Source: J014 sp964486055 (GTDB taxonomy: Bacteria > Acidobacteriota > Blastocatellia > Pyrinomonadales > Pyrinomonadaceae). Taken from it: DNA of 64,000 nucleotides. The stretch covers positions 1-64,000 of the forward strand of contig CAZALE010000003.1 of NCBI GenBank assembly GCA_964486055.1. Reading direction: 5' to 3'. The stretch's first letter is position 1; each line of letters starts with the position of its first letter. Below are positions 44,874 to 53,766 of this stretch, one piece after another. The position numbers and the translations under genes were made by a program. The notes under the pieces are model-generated. The model saw only the letters and a program-made list of their open reading frames with translations. It was not told the origin of the DNA and did no database searches.

Positions 44874-45493
44874 TTCTGGTTGAGATATTTCTCGATTGTT
44901 TGGATGACGGCGTCGCTTTCCGGCTTGTCCTTTGAAGAAAATCTCGCAACCACCTTACCATTTCTATCGATCAAAAACTTGTTAAAATTCCAGGTGATTT
45001 CCCCAGCAAACTCTGGATTAGTCTCTTTGCTGGTGAGGAATCTATACAATGGATGCTGATCTTCACCCTTGACCGAAATTTTTGCGAACATAGGGAAGGT
45101 GACCTTATAACGAGTCGAGCAAAACTCTTTTATCTCCTCATTTGTTCCAGGCTCTTGATTATTAAAATTATTAGCTGGAAAACCTAATACATAAAAGCCA
45201 CGATCTTTATATTTTTCGTATATAGCTTGCAAACCCTCGTATTGAGGTGTGTACCCACATTTACTAGCAACATTGACAATCAAAAGCACGTTACCTTTGA
45301 ATTTACTAAGGCTCACTTTGTTTCCATCTATATCTAACACCTCGAAATCATAAATTGATTTGGCTGAGTTTTGGGGATTTGCATTCGTCGTTGCTTTATT
45401 GGTAGAGAAAGCGATTATTAGTCCAGCGGCCGTTAGAACTACAATCAGTATCAAACCTAAGAACTTATTCGAAGAGCATGGACAACTAGACAT
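44870..45493 (-). CDS. membrane-anchored glutathione-peroxidase-family thiol peroxidase
   Basis: The protein has 207 residues from the ATG at 45493, which is preceded by AAAGGAGGTAAAAAT; a longer frame to 45517 would encode that ribosome binding site. Residues 10-30 form a signal anchor (FLGLILIVVLTAAGLIIAF), so the enzyme faces the periplasm. The catalytic residues are Cys 79 in NVASKCGYTPQ, Gln in NNFNNQEPG and Trp in ITWNFNKFL. Cys instead of selenocysteine is normal for bacterial members, which use thioredoxin. It reduces peroxides or lipid hydroperoxides. It overlaps lpxD, suggesting a shared envelope role. Confidence 0.9.
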   Translation of the reverse strand: MSSCPCSSNKFLGLILIVVLTAAGLIIAFSTNKATTNANPQNSAKSIYDFEVLDIDGNKVSLSKFKGNVLLIVNVASKCGYTPQYEGLQAIYEKYKDRGFYVLGFPANNFNNQEPGTNEEIKEFCSTRYKVTFPMFAKISVKGEDQHPLYRFLTSKETNPEFAGEITWNFNKFLIDRNGKVVARFSSKDKPESDAVIQTIEKYLNQK

Positions 45494-45593
45494 ATTTTTA
45501 CCTCCTTTTAAATTCAACTTTACGATTATTTTTCGAGAAACTCAAAGCTACGGTTTCAGATTCATTTTCTGTTTTTGATATGCTGAAAACAGT

Positions 45594-46106
45594 ATGTGGA
45601 GGTTCATCATTTTTCTCCTGTTAGCTTTACTGGTCATTACTTCCAATGGTATTTCGAACGAACTGATGAAAGCCAAGAGTTTTTCTTTAAAAGATCAATT
45701 TGGAAATTCGCACGAGCTGAAGTTTCCAGCTGGGAAAGTTACAGTCCTAGCATTTGCTGATAGGAGCGGATCAGAGCAGCTAGAAGGATGGATAAGACCA
45801 CTTTACCAACGATACCAAGAAAAAATTGATATATATGGAGTTGCTGAATTATCAGCAGTTCCTTTGATAGCACGCGGATTCGTTAGAAGCATTATAAAGA
45901 AAAGTAGCAATTATCCCATAATGCTAGATTGGGAGGGGAAAGTAAGCTCTGATTATAAATACGAAGTAGGCAACGCTAACATTTATGTTATCGATAAAAA
46001 GGGACTAATTCGAATTAAAAAGATTGGTACAGCCAACGATAAGGATCTTAATGATCTTTTTAGCAAAATAGATTACTTACTCTTAAATGAGGCAAAATCT
46101 AAATGA
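45594..46106 (+). CDS. secreted thioredoxin-fold protein without redox cysteines
   Basis: The protein has 170 residues. A signal peptide covers about 1-20 (FIIFLLLALLVITSNGIS). The body has a thioredoxin/AhpC-like pattern: FSLKDQFGNSHELKFP, VTVLAFADRSGSEQLEGWI where a CxxC would be expected, a second strand pair near VPLIARGFV, and ANIYVIDKKGLIRIKKIG. No cysteine is found at the redox site, so a structural or binding role is more likely than disulfide chemistry. It is followed by the PPDK-like gene after a 24-bp gap. Confidence 0.7.
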   Translation: MWRFIIFLLLALLVITSNGISNELMKAKSFSLKDQFGNSHELKFPAGKVTVLAFADRSGSEQLEGWIRPLYQRYQEKIDIYGVAELSAVPLIARGFVRSIIKKSSNYPIMLDWEGKVSSDYKYEVGNANIYVIDKKGLIRIKKIGTANDKDLNDLFSKIDYLLLNEAKSK

Positions 46107-46130
46107 TAAAGTCCAGGAGTGAGTAAGCCC

Positions 46131-48077
46131 ATGATTGTAAGATTTTTCCTACTGATTTCAGTCAGTGTTCTGCTTTTTTTACAACCTATATTTGCTCAGC
46201 GCTCCGTCAATAAGGGCGTTGAAAATACAGTTATCGGAGATTTAGAAAGTAAGAAATCGGCTGAGAGTGATAAATTTCTTTCGAGGATAAGCTCAAGAGA
46301 GGATTTTGAGCGTCTAGCCAGTTTTTTTCATCAGAATACGCCATATTCGCTTCCATATGTAATGTTCGTAGTAGACAGAAAAGAGAGCAGAGTGTATTTC
46401 ATTAACTCTAAACGATATAGATTTCACAAGGATTTTTTGCTTGCAAACTATTTGATTCCAAGAGGTAGCGATGTATATAAACCAATCTACATCGATGAGA
46501 ATCGTCGGTTTATCGTAGGATCGATATTATGGCAGAAAAGCATAGAAAAATATACTTGGGAGCTATGGGAAGGAGACATGGCAACCTCTCAGATAATAAA
46601 CCTCGCTCACCAGGCTATCAACTCGAATTTTTATGAGAAAGTTTACTTTAAGCCTAACTCAGAGCGGCAAAAGAGTCTTTCGATAAGTGTTGAAAGTATA
46701 TTGCCTGAGGAAATACAAAGGAACGCGGAATTTGTGCCCTTAAATGTAGGCAGGGCCATAGGTAGAATACATGTGATTACGAAATTAGATGATACTGTAG
46801 AGATAGGCTCTAACGAGATCGTGGTTTTAAAAGAATTGCCAATCAGTCTACCACCAGTGCGAGGGATCATCGTAGCAAAGCCATCTACTCCTTTGTCTCA
46901 CGTAAACATACTCGCGAAAGGATGGGGTATTCCTAATGCATACATAAAGGATGCAGATAAGCTTTTTGCTGATTATCATTCCTGGTGGGCGGAGTTTGAG
47001 GTTACGTTAAATGGTTACAAATTGAAGAGGTTAGTTGACATAGATCCTAAAATGCGTCCGGAGATTCCGCCAGAAGAGGAAGAACGCATACCTCCAGTTA
47101 ACCTGTCTATCAAGAAATTGGCCATGCTTGCTGAGATCAGAAAAGAAGATAGCATTGTTTACGGATCAAAAGCCGCAAACCTCGGAGAAATATTGCGAAC
47201 TAGGCCGAAAGACTTCTTAATCCCAAACGGTTTCTCGATCCCTTTTTATTGGTATGACAAATTCATGAAAGATAATGGATTTGATAAGCTCGTAGCTAAA
47301 ATGATTGATGAGTATGATTTCGTTCATAATCCGAAGATTAGAAAACAGAGGCTTGCAGAGCTAAGAACTAAAATACAGCAAGGTAAGTTTGATGCGAATT
47401 TAAAGGCTGAAGTATTGAGACTCTGGAGAAGTCGGCTCAAAGGTTTACCAGTTTTTGTCCGTAGCTCTTCAAATGCAGAGGATTTACCTAACTTTTCAGG
47501 TGCTGGATTGTATTCAAGTGCTAAGAATATCAGAGAAGCGGAAAAATTAATTGACGCAATAAAATATGTTTGGGCTTCGTTATGGAATTTCGAGGCTTAT
47601 GAGGCCAGGCTTAGAAATTATGTGAGTCAGACGGATGTTTACATGGCTGTCTTAGTGCAAGTAGGAATCAATATGGATAGAGGCGGAGTCATGATTACCC
47701 GTGATCCATTTGATCCTGATAAAAAGGTAATTTACATCTCGGTAGTATGTGGTCATAATTCTCTCATACCTGACAATAAAGGCGTACCTGAACAAATACT
47801 CTATGACCCGAAAACAGATTCTGTTTCCTTAATCACGGTTTCTGAGCAAAAAAGCGCTCTAACTTTCAGTGAAAAAGGAGATCTTCGGGAGATTCCCGAT
47901 TCTTGTGCAGATGCTAACGGACGTATATTAAGTGATGCTCAGGCGCGCAAACTCAGTTCAATAGCTATGAAAATTCAGCAGATTTTCGGTGATGAAAAAC
48001 CGCAAGATATTGAATGGGGAATAATGCGCGGAAGAGTTTACATAGTGCAGGCTCGTCCATATTCGTCCATATATTGA
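46131..48077 (+). CDS. secreted PPDK/PEP-synthase-like protein with swapped domains
   Basis: The protein has 648 residues. ATG 46131 is chosen because CAGGAG lies 11 bases before it; a GTG at 46119 overlaps that site. Residues 1-22 look like a signal peptide (FFLLISVSVLLFLQPIFAQ). An N-terminal region without known fold runs to about 200. The swivelling phosphohistidine domain comes first (AKPSTPLSHVNILAKGWGIP, near 250). The ATP-grasp/PPDK_N domain follows (VYGSKAANLGEILR, FVRSSSNAEDLPNFSGAGLY, MITRDPFDPDKK, RVYIVQARPY). Known PEP synthases carry the ATP-binding domain first and a PEP-binding barrel last; that barrel is missing here. Periplasmic localisation would be odd for an ATP user, so the signal needs testing. 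The substrate is unknown. Confidence 0.7.
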   Translation: MIVRFFLLISVSVLLFLQPIFAQRSVNKGVENTVIGDLESKKSAESDKFLSRISSREDFERLASFFHQNTPYSLPYVMFVVDRKESRVYFINSKRYRFHKDFLLANYLIPRGSDVYKPIYIDENRRFIVGSILWQKSIEKYTWELWEGDMATSQIINLAHQAINSNFYEKVYFKPNSERQKSLSISVESILPEEIQRNAEFVPLNVGRAIGRIHVITKLDDTVEIGSNEIVVLKELPISLPPVRGIIVAKPSTPLSHVNILAKGWGIPNAYIKDADKLFADYHSWWAEFEVTLNGYKLKRLVDIDPKMRPEIPPEEEERIPPVNLSIKKLAMLAEIRKEDSIVYGSKAANLGEILRTRPKDFLIPNGFSIPFYWYDKFMKDNGFDKLVAKMIDEYDFVHNPKIRKQRLAELRTKIQQGKFDANLKAEVLRLWRSRLKGLPVFVRSSSNAEDLPNFSGAGLYSSAKNIREAEKLIDAIKYVWASLWNFEAYEARLRNYVSQTDVYMAVLVQVGINMDRGGVMITRDPFDPDKKVIYISVVCGHNSLIPDNKGVPEQILYDPKTDSVSLITVSEQKSALTFSEKGDLREIPDSCADANGRILSDAQARKLSSIAMKIQQIFGDEKPQDIEWGIMRGRVYIVQARPYSSIY

Positions 48078-48097
48078 AAAATAAATGGAGGTGAAAA

Positions 48098-48595
48098 GTG
48101 AGAAGAGTTTTATACTTATGTTTAGCTTTAATTCTGATGGGTTGTAATGCCTCGTACATTTCGAGGTCCACCAATTCTAATCAACAGTCATTACAGGCGG
48201 AAATATCCAACAAGCCAGACAACTTAATTGTCTCTGGTCACTCGGTTGAAAAGAAACAGGGACAGAGCACCGAAAGCCCAATGGCACGCCCGATTGATGT
48301 GTCTGAAATGACTGCAGAGATTGAAAAAGCTAAAGCTGCATATGAAAAAAATCCTAAAAGTGAAGAGTTGAAGGATAAATTAGCCTCTGCATATTTTAAG
48401 AGGGCATTTGCATTGACTGAAGCAGCGCAGTACAGGGCTGCACTAGGAGACTTTCGCAAGGGGTTGAAATTAAAACCAGATGATAAAGACGCGAAAGCTA
48501 TGCACGATAGAATTCTAAGTATATTCGCTTCTTTAAGACGAGAGCCACCAAAGGAGGGTGAGGAACCTCCTCCACTACCATTTAACAAACCATGA
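48098..48595 (+). CDS. lipoprotein with a TPR-like helical segment
   Basis: The protein has 165 residues from the GTG at 48098, preceded by AATGGAGGTGAAAA. The leader ends in the lipobox LMGC with Cys 16. Residues 40-70 are Ser/Gln-rich linker. About 75-145 holds two tetratricopeptide-like helix pairs (AAYEKNPKSEELKDKLASAY then AALGDFRKGLKLKPDDKDAK). The C-terminus is Pro/Glu rich. It would be a small outer-membrane scaffold. It ends inside the start of the next gene (ATGA), so the two are coupled. Confidence 0.75.
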   Translation: MRRVLYLCLALILMGCNASYISRSTNSNQQSLQAEISNKPDNLIVSGHSVEKKQGQSTESPMARPIDVSEMTAEIEKAKAAYEKNPKSEELKDKLASAYFKRAFALTEAAQYRAALGDFRKGLKLKPDDKDAKAMHDRILSIFASLRREPPKEGEEPPPLPFNKP

Positions 48596-49284
48596 GAAAA
48601 AGCGTCTTATTAGTTGTGATATTAACTCTTATCTCTGTTCAAGTAAGAGGACAGAATGCTGAGATATTGATAACTTTTAACGAGGCATTTTTTGATTCGC
48701 TTTTAGATGCAGTATTTAAAGAGAACATCGAAATTCCCATCGCAGAAAGAAAATACCAAGGCCAAACAACGAAAACATCAATTAAAATAAGCAGAGCAAG
48801 TACATTCACTAACGGAAGTACGTTCTTCCCTAATTCTCAATGTCGGGAGAGTATAAGGCTACAGCGGCAAATCAATAATGAGGGAAAATCAGCCGTCAGA
48901 TTTCGAAATGGAAAAATTTTATCTACAGTCGCTTTCACTGGTAGTTATAATCCGCCACTTATCGGCTGTGTTGACTTTGCTGGTATTGCTGATGCGTTGA
49001 TAGAGTTAGTTTATTCACCTGAGAATCAGATTCTGTCAGCTCAGATAAGAGTAATGAATGTGAATCTTTCTGGTAGCGGAGGAATAGGAGGGACCATAAT
49101 AGCAAGATTAATTCAGGGGTTTATTGATAAGAAAGTTAATCCAATAGTCATTTTAGACACGAGTAAATTGTCGTTTGTCTTTCCAGTGCAAAACGGCAGG
49201 GAAGTCAGAATTAAGCCAATTTCGTTGCGATACGAGGTAGCTGAGGGCGCCCTGAACGTTTTTGTAAGATGTGCCTTCTATTAA
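48592..49284 (+). CDS. secreted protein of unknown function
   Basis: The protein has 230 residues. A signal peptide ends near residue 20 (VLLVVILTLISVQVRGQ). The rest has alternating beta-rich segments: ILITFNEAFFDSLLDAVF near the start, a Cys in PNSQCRESIRL, VDFAGIADALIELVYSP in the middle and ISLRYEVAEGALNVFVRC at the end. I do not recognise a named family; the pattern suggests a lipid-binding-like or beta-sandwich envelope protein. It is coupled to the upstream lipoprotein gene (4-bp overlap) and followed by the cyclase-like gene. Confidence 0.65.
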   Translation: MRKSVLLVVILTLISVQVRGQNAEILITFNEAFFDSLLDAVFKENIEIPIAERKYQGQTTKTSIKISRASTFTNGSTFFPNSQCRESIRLQRQINNEGKSAVRFRNGKILSTVAFTGSYNPPLIGCVDFAGIADALIELVYSPENQILSAQIRVMNVNLSGSGGIGGTIIARLIQGFIDKKVNPIVILDTSKLSFVFPVQNGREVRIKPISLRYEVAEGALNVFVRCAFY

Positions 49285-49307
49285 TTGACATGGGTGGAGG
49301 AGAGGTT

Positions 49308-50072
49308 ATGAAAAGTATTTTGCTGTTTTTACTTCTCTTGGTTCTAATATCTTGTAGGAACTCTACAGATTTACGAAATGGTGAATGGATTGACTTAAGT
49401 CACGATTTTTCGGAAGAGACAATTTACTGGAATGATATGGACTCTTTTAGAAAAGAGACGATAGCTGAGGGCATAATGCCGGGGGGATATTACTATTCAG
49501 CCTATAAATTCTGTGCTCCAGAACATGGGGGCACTCACATGGATGCTCCAGTCCACTTCGCACAAGGTAAGCAGACAGCAGATCAGGTGTCTCTTCAAAG
49601 ATTAATAGCCCCAGCCGTCAAAATAGATGTTTCAGATAGAGCGAAAGGAGATTATCAAATAAGCATAGAGGATATTCAGAGCTGGGAGAAAATTAATGGC
49701 GAAATACCGGATGGAGCCATAGTTCTGATACAAACTGGTTATTCTAGATTCTGGGGTAATAGAAAAGATTACATGGGAATTGATGAGAGAGGGACCAAGC
49801 ATTTTCCAGGGCTTGGTAGTGAAACTGCAAAGTGGTTAATTGCGAATCGTAATATATCTGCGGTTGGCATAGATACGGCTAGCATTGATCATGGTGCGTC
49901 TGAAACATTTCAGGCACATGTAGCATTGATGAGTGAGAATGTACCAGCGTTTGAAAATGTAGCTAATCTTGAAAAGGTTCCCAGCAAGGGATTTTGGGTC
50001 ATAGCTCTTCCGATGAAGATAAAAGAGGGAAGCGGTGCTCCACTGAGAATCGTAGCTTTTTTGCCAAGATAA
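49308..50072 (+). CDS. cyclase-family (kynurenine-formamidase-like) lipoprotein
   Basis: The protein has 254 residues from the ATG at 49308, preceded by GGTGGAGGAGAGG; a longer frame begins at 49269 but encodes that site. The leader ends in LISC with Cys 16, a lipobox. The cyclase domain has WIDLSHDFSEETIYW, the metal motif HGGTHMDAPVHF near residue 75 and GIDTASIDHG. Family members hydrolyse N-formylkynurenine or act on cyclic amides or dienelactones with Zn2+ or Mn2+. An envelope-anchored form is less common, so the substrate is open. Confidence 0.82.
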   Translation: MKSILLFLLLLVLISCRNSTDLRNGEWIDLSHDFSEETIYWNDMDSFRKETIAEGIMPGGYYYSAYKFCAPEHGGTHMDAPVHFAQGKQTADQVSLQRLIAPAVKIDVSDRAKGDYQISIEDIQSWEKINGEIPDGAIVLIQTGYSRFWGNRKDYMGIDERGTKHFPGLGSETAKWLIANRNISAVGIDTASIDHGASETFQAHVALMSENVPAFENVANLEKVPSKGFWVIALPMKIKEGSGAPLRIVAFLPR

Positions 50073-50114
50073 TCACTTGATATGTGATTTTTTCTTATAA
50101 TATCAGAGGGTTCT

Positions 50115-50438
50115 GTGGCAAAATATAATGCTATGGCGACGGTTGTTAAGCGAAAAGCTTCAACTCAGAAGAAAGAGAAAATAGAAAAACCGAAGCTCTA
50201 CAAGGTTATTTTGCATAATGATGACTACACGACGATGGATTTCGTTGTTTTTATTTTAAGATACATTTTTTGGCATAGTGAGTCGGATGCAGTCAGAATA
50301 ATGCTAAAGGTGCATCATGAAGGATCTGGAGTAGCTGGTGTTTATCCTTATGAAATCGCTGTTACCAAAGCCGAGAAAACGATGAATTTGGCTAGAGCCA
50401 GAGAGTTTCCATTGCTTTGTACTGTGGAGCCAGAGTAA
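50115..50438 (+). CDS. clpS: ClpS, N-end-rule adaptor of ClpAP
   Basis: The protein has 107 residues (GTG start; an in-frame ATG six codons later is possible). The core is LYKVILHNDDYTTMDFVVF, with the degron-pocket Asn-Asp-Asp, and VHHEGSGVAGVYPYEIA, AREFPLLCTVEPE at the end, all ClpS marks. The N-terminal 25 residues are Lys/Thr-rich. It hands proteins with destabilising N-terminal residues to ClpA, encoded next to it with a 32-bp gap. clpP is not in the window. Confidence 0.94.
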   Translation: MAKYNAMATVVKRKASTQKKEKIEKPKLYKVILHNDDYTTMDFVVFILRYIFWHSESDAVRIMLKVHHEGSGVAGVYPYEIAVTKAEKTMNLARAREFPLLCTVEPE

Positions 50439-50470
50439 TGATGAAGTTTTGCTGAATCGGAGTGAGTAAG

Positions 50471-52828
50471 ATGTCAAATCAAACCAGATTAAGTAAGGAG
50501 CTAGAGGAAATTCTTAATAATGCTGTCGATGAGGCGGTCAAACGAAGACATGAATACGTGACACTAGAGCATCTGCTCTATGCAATGCTAGGCAGTGATA
50601 CCGCTCGCGATACGCTCTATCATTGTGGCGCTAACCTATCCGAACTGAAGAAGGATTTAGAAAATTACTTTGAGCAGGCAATGGAACAGATTCCAGAGGG
50701 TTTGCAAAATATACCAGAACTGACAACAATATTTCAGGCAACAATTCAACAAGCAATCTTACAGGCTGAAAGTAGTGGTCAGAAAACCATAGACAGTGGC
50801 AATGTTCTTGCCGCAATGTATCAAAATGAAAACTCCTATGCGGTTTATTTACTAAAATCTCAGGGAATCACGCGACTTGACATTCTAAACTACATCTCAC
50901 ATGGCATATCGAAAATTGCGCGAGATGAAGAGGATTATTACTTTGCAGATGACACGGACGAGCAAAGAAGTTTGTTCACCGATGAGGATGAAAATGAACT
51001 AGACTATGAGTCGTTTGAAGATTCGAGCTATGAGGAGGAATTCGCTGAGGATCGTTTCGCAGAATCTAGGAAGAGTAAAAGAGAAGGACCACTTGAAGCT
51101 TTCGCCGTTGAATTAGTTGAGAGGGCAAGGCGTGGAAAGATTGATCCAATTGTGGGCAGACATGCTGAGATAGAACGAACCATACAAGTGCTGTGCAGAC
51201 GCAAGAAAAATAATCCTCTATACGTAGGAGAGGCAGGTGTTGGAAAAACTGCTCTTGCAGAGGGATTAGCGCTCAGAATTGCTAAGGGCGACGTTCCGGA
51301 AACGTTAAAAGATGCGAAGCTGTATGCCTTAGACATGGGGGCACTCGTCGCAGGTACACGCTATAGAGGCGATTTTGAACAACGTCTTAAATCTTTCATA
51401 AATGCCATAAAAAAAGAGAAGAATGCCATTGTTTTCATAGATGAAATACACACGCTAATTGGAGCTGGTTCAGCCTCAGGAACGACGCTTGATGCTTCTA
51501 ACATACTAAAACCCTTCCTAGCCTCTGGGGAGATTCGTTGTATAGGTGCTACTACCTACAATGAATATAAGATTCTGGAGCGAGATAGGGCTTTAGCAAG
51601 ACGCTTTCAGAAAATAGAGATAAACGAACCAACAATTGAGGAGACTTATGAGATTTTGAAGGGATTGAAGAAATTCTACGAATCACACCATAAGGTTAAG
51701 TACTCGGATGAGGCTCTCAGGGCGGCGGCTGAACTTGCCGGGAAGTATGTAAACGATCGTTACCTGCCGGACAAAGCGATAGATGTTATAGACGAAGTTG
51801 GTGCAGCAATGAAACTGATGCCAAAAGAGAAACGGCCGAAAATCGTAACTGTTTCGATGGTCGAGGAAATTGTTGCTAAAATAGCCAAGATCCCGCCAAA
51901 AACTGTAGTTTCTGATGAAAGAGAAAAGCTGAAAACGCTGCGTGAGGAATTAAAGGCAGTAATCTTCGGCCAAGATGATGCTATCGACAAGGTGGTCGAT
52001 GCTATACAAATTTCAAGAGCCGGTTTGAGAGCAGAAAATAAGCCGGTAGGTTCGTTTTTGTTCTCTGGTCCGACAGGTGTTGGAAAAACAGAGCTATCGA
52101 AACAACTGGCACACATTTTGGGTATAGAGTTCATAAGATTCGACATGAGTGAATACTCCGAATCTCATACAGTCTCCAGGTTAATCGGAGCTCCTCCGGG
52201 ATATGTCGGTTTTGATCAAGGCGGATTACTTACGGACGCAATCATAAAAAATCCTCATTCAGTGTTACTTCTAGATGAGATCGAAAAAGCTCATCCCAAC
52301 TTATTCAATCTTTTACTACAAGTTATGGATGCAGGAGTGCTGACTGACAATAACGGTAGAAAAGCTGATTTTAGGAACGTTATACTAATAATGACCACTA
52401 ACGCAGGTGCTGCTGACCTATCGCGTGAGGGATTAGGATTCCGTAATAAGAACGTCTCTAAGGGCAATGCTAAAGGGGCTATCGAACGTACTTTTCCACC
52501 TGAATTCCTGAATCGCCTTGACGCATGGATTGCCTTCAAGCCATTAGACATGGGAATAATCAAGTTGATAGTGGATAAGTTTATAAATGAACTAAATTCG
52601 CAATTAGCTGAAAAAGAAGTATCAGTGGAGCTAGACGAAAAAGCCCGAACTTGGCTTGCTGAACGTGGATTTGATCCAAAATACGGGGCGCGTCCAATGG
52701 CGAGACTAATTCAGGAAAAACTAAAACAACCATTGGCGCGAGAAATCCTGTTTGGCAATTTAGCAAATGGTGGCAAGGTACGCGTGAAGGTGAAAAGTGG
52801 TGATTTGAGTCTCGAGTTTAATCGGTAA
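50471..52828 (+). CDS. clpA: ClpA, ATP-dependent Clp protease ATPase subunit
   Basis: 785 residues from the ATG at 50471, with GGAGTGAG before it; a GTG at 50462 is in frame. The Clp_N double repeat covers 1-145. A very acidic linker covers about 150-195. AAA-1 has GEAGVGKTALAEGLA and VFIDEIHTLIGAG. AAA-2 has SGPTGVGKTELSKQLA and LLLDEIEKAHP. The ClpP-binding loop is visible as LGF in REGLGFRN, replacing IGL. FLNRLDAWIAF and the C-terminal PKYGARPMARLIQ close the D2 small domain. It unfolds substrates and feeds them to ClpP. Confidence 0.95.
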   Translation: MSNQTRLSKELEEILNNAVDEAVKRRHEYVTLEHLLYAMLGSDTARDTLYHCGANLSELKKDLENYFEQAMEQIPEGLQNIPELTTIFQATIQQAILQAESSGQKTIDSGNVLAAMYQNENSYAVYLLKSQGITRLDILNYISHGISKIARDEEDYYFADDTDEQRSLFTDEDENELDYESFEDSSYEEEFAEDRFAESRKSKREGPLEAFAVELVERARRGKIDPIVGRHAEIERTIQVLCRRKKNNPLYVGEAGVGKTALAEGLALRIAKGDVPETLKDAKLYALDMGALVAGTRYRGDFEQRLKSFINAIKKEKNAIVFIDEIHTLIGAGSASGTTLDASNILKPFLASGEIRCIGATTYNEYKILERDRALARRFQKIEINEPTIEETYEILKGLKKFYESHHKVKYSDEALRAAAELAGKYVNDRYLPDKAIDVIDEVGAAMKLMPKEKRPKIVTVSMVEEIVAKIAKIPPKTVVSDEREKLKTLREELKAVIFGQDDAIDKVVDAIQISRAGLRAENKPVGSFLFSGPTGVGKTELSKQLAHILGIEFIRFDMSEYSESHTVSRLIGAPPGYVGFDQGGLLTDAIIKNPHSVLLLDEIEKAHPNLFNLLLQVMDAGVLTDNNGRKADFRNVILIMTTNAGAADLSREGLGFRNKNVSKGNAKGAIERTFPPEFLNRLDAWIAFKPLDMGIIKLIVDKFINELNSQLAEKEVSVELDEKARTWLAERGFDPKYGARPMARLIQEKLKQPLAREILFGNLANGGKVRVKVKSGDLSLEFNR

Positions 52829-53035
52829 GGTTGCAGAATCTATCCTCGATTAATAAATCGATTTAACCGAATTAATCAAACTCTAAGCGTGATATAAGCC
52901 TTCTTATCTGTTAAGCTTCTGAATGCTCAGCCTAAAATTTAGTTTTGTGCGTTTAGTTAAGGGCTCATCCATATGGATTTCAATGAATTCGTCGGGTTTG
53001 TAAATTTTGAGTAGAGATTTTTGTTATCCAGATTG

Positions 53036-53641
53036 TCAGGGTGTTAGCCATTTTGTTTGGAGTTCTCCGGATTGATTCCAGGTAAATAGTGATCTACGAT
53101 GTCCACGGACGTTCAATTCTAAGCAGTCAATAGAATCGATCGTAGAAAGAATGACTGCAAAATTCTGTCTACCACTTTCAGCCTCGTCAAATGTCGGGAT
53201 TCTATCCATGTATTCTTCTGGAAATCCTGGTACAGATTTTTCTACAGCCATTGATGGTGGTAATCCCAGGTAACACCTTTTTGATAATAGTTGAGTTGAT
53301 TTCCATTGCTCATCAGCTAGCTCGTCGTTCGTGTGAATCGAAGCTACTCCTTTGATTCGGATCTGAATTCTTTCTTGAGGATGATAGAAACACCAACTGA
53401 CATGCGGATTATTTTTAATTTCTGCTATTTTTGGTGCTCCTATATGACTATGGAATGCTAAACCTCTTGGCTTACGCCAAAATCGCCTTAATACCACTAT
53501 CCTTGATGAGGGGCTGCCATCTTCAGATATCGTAGCAAAGACAGGAGTGTGAAATGGATGATTTCTATCGGATACTGCTAATTCCAAATGTTTCCAGACT
53601 TTTTTTAGTATCTCTCCATGACTAATTCCATCGGCCTTCAT
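53036..53641 (-). CDS. pyridoxamine-5'-phosphate-oxidase-like FMN-binding protein
   Basis: The protein has 201 residues. The split-barrel flavin fold is recognised from FATISEDGSPSSRIVVLRRF, with the FMN phosphate contact Arg, AFHSHIGAPKIAEIKNNP, VSWCFYHPQERIQIRIKG, and the C-terminal RRSLFTWNQSGE. It is closest to the Alr4036/PNPOx-like group, some of which oxidise or merely bind flavin; true PdxH activity would need the C-terminal RLHDR motif, which is absent. With pdxJ in the same genome a vitamin B6 link is tempting but unproven. The 207 bp between it and clpA hold only a weak hairpin at 52846-52861. Confidence 0.8.
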   Translation of the reverse strand: MKADGISHGEILKKVWKHLELAVSDRNHPFHTPVFATISEDGSPSSRIVVLRRFWRKPRGLAFHSHIGAPKIAEIKNNPHVSWCFYHPQERIQIRIKGVASIHTNDELADEQWKSTQLLSKRCYLGLPPSMAVEKSVPGFPEEYMDRIPTFDEAESGRQNFAVILSTIDSIDCLELNVRGHRRSLFTWNQSGELQTKWLTP

Positions 53642-53766
53642 AAGTTAAAGGATATAGCAAAATAGATTCTCAGATAAATTTGAAGACGAGATTTTAATGA
53701 GTCACCGAGTTAATCTCTGGATTTAATCGCTGAATTTTCTTCGCTGAAAATTGATATGCCTAAAGA

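Noticed and set aside
52846..52861. TCGATT/AATCGA hairpin after clpA as terminator
   Set aside because: A six-base AT-rich stem with only TTTAACC after it; too weak to call.
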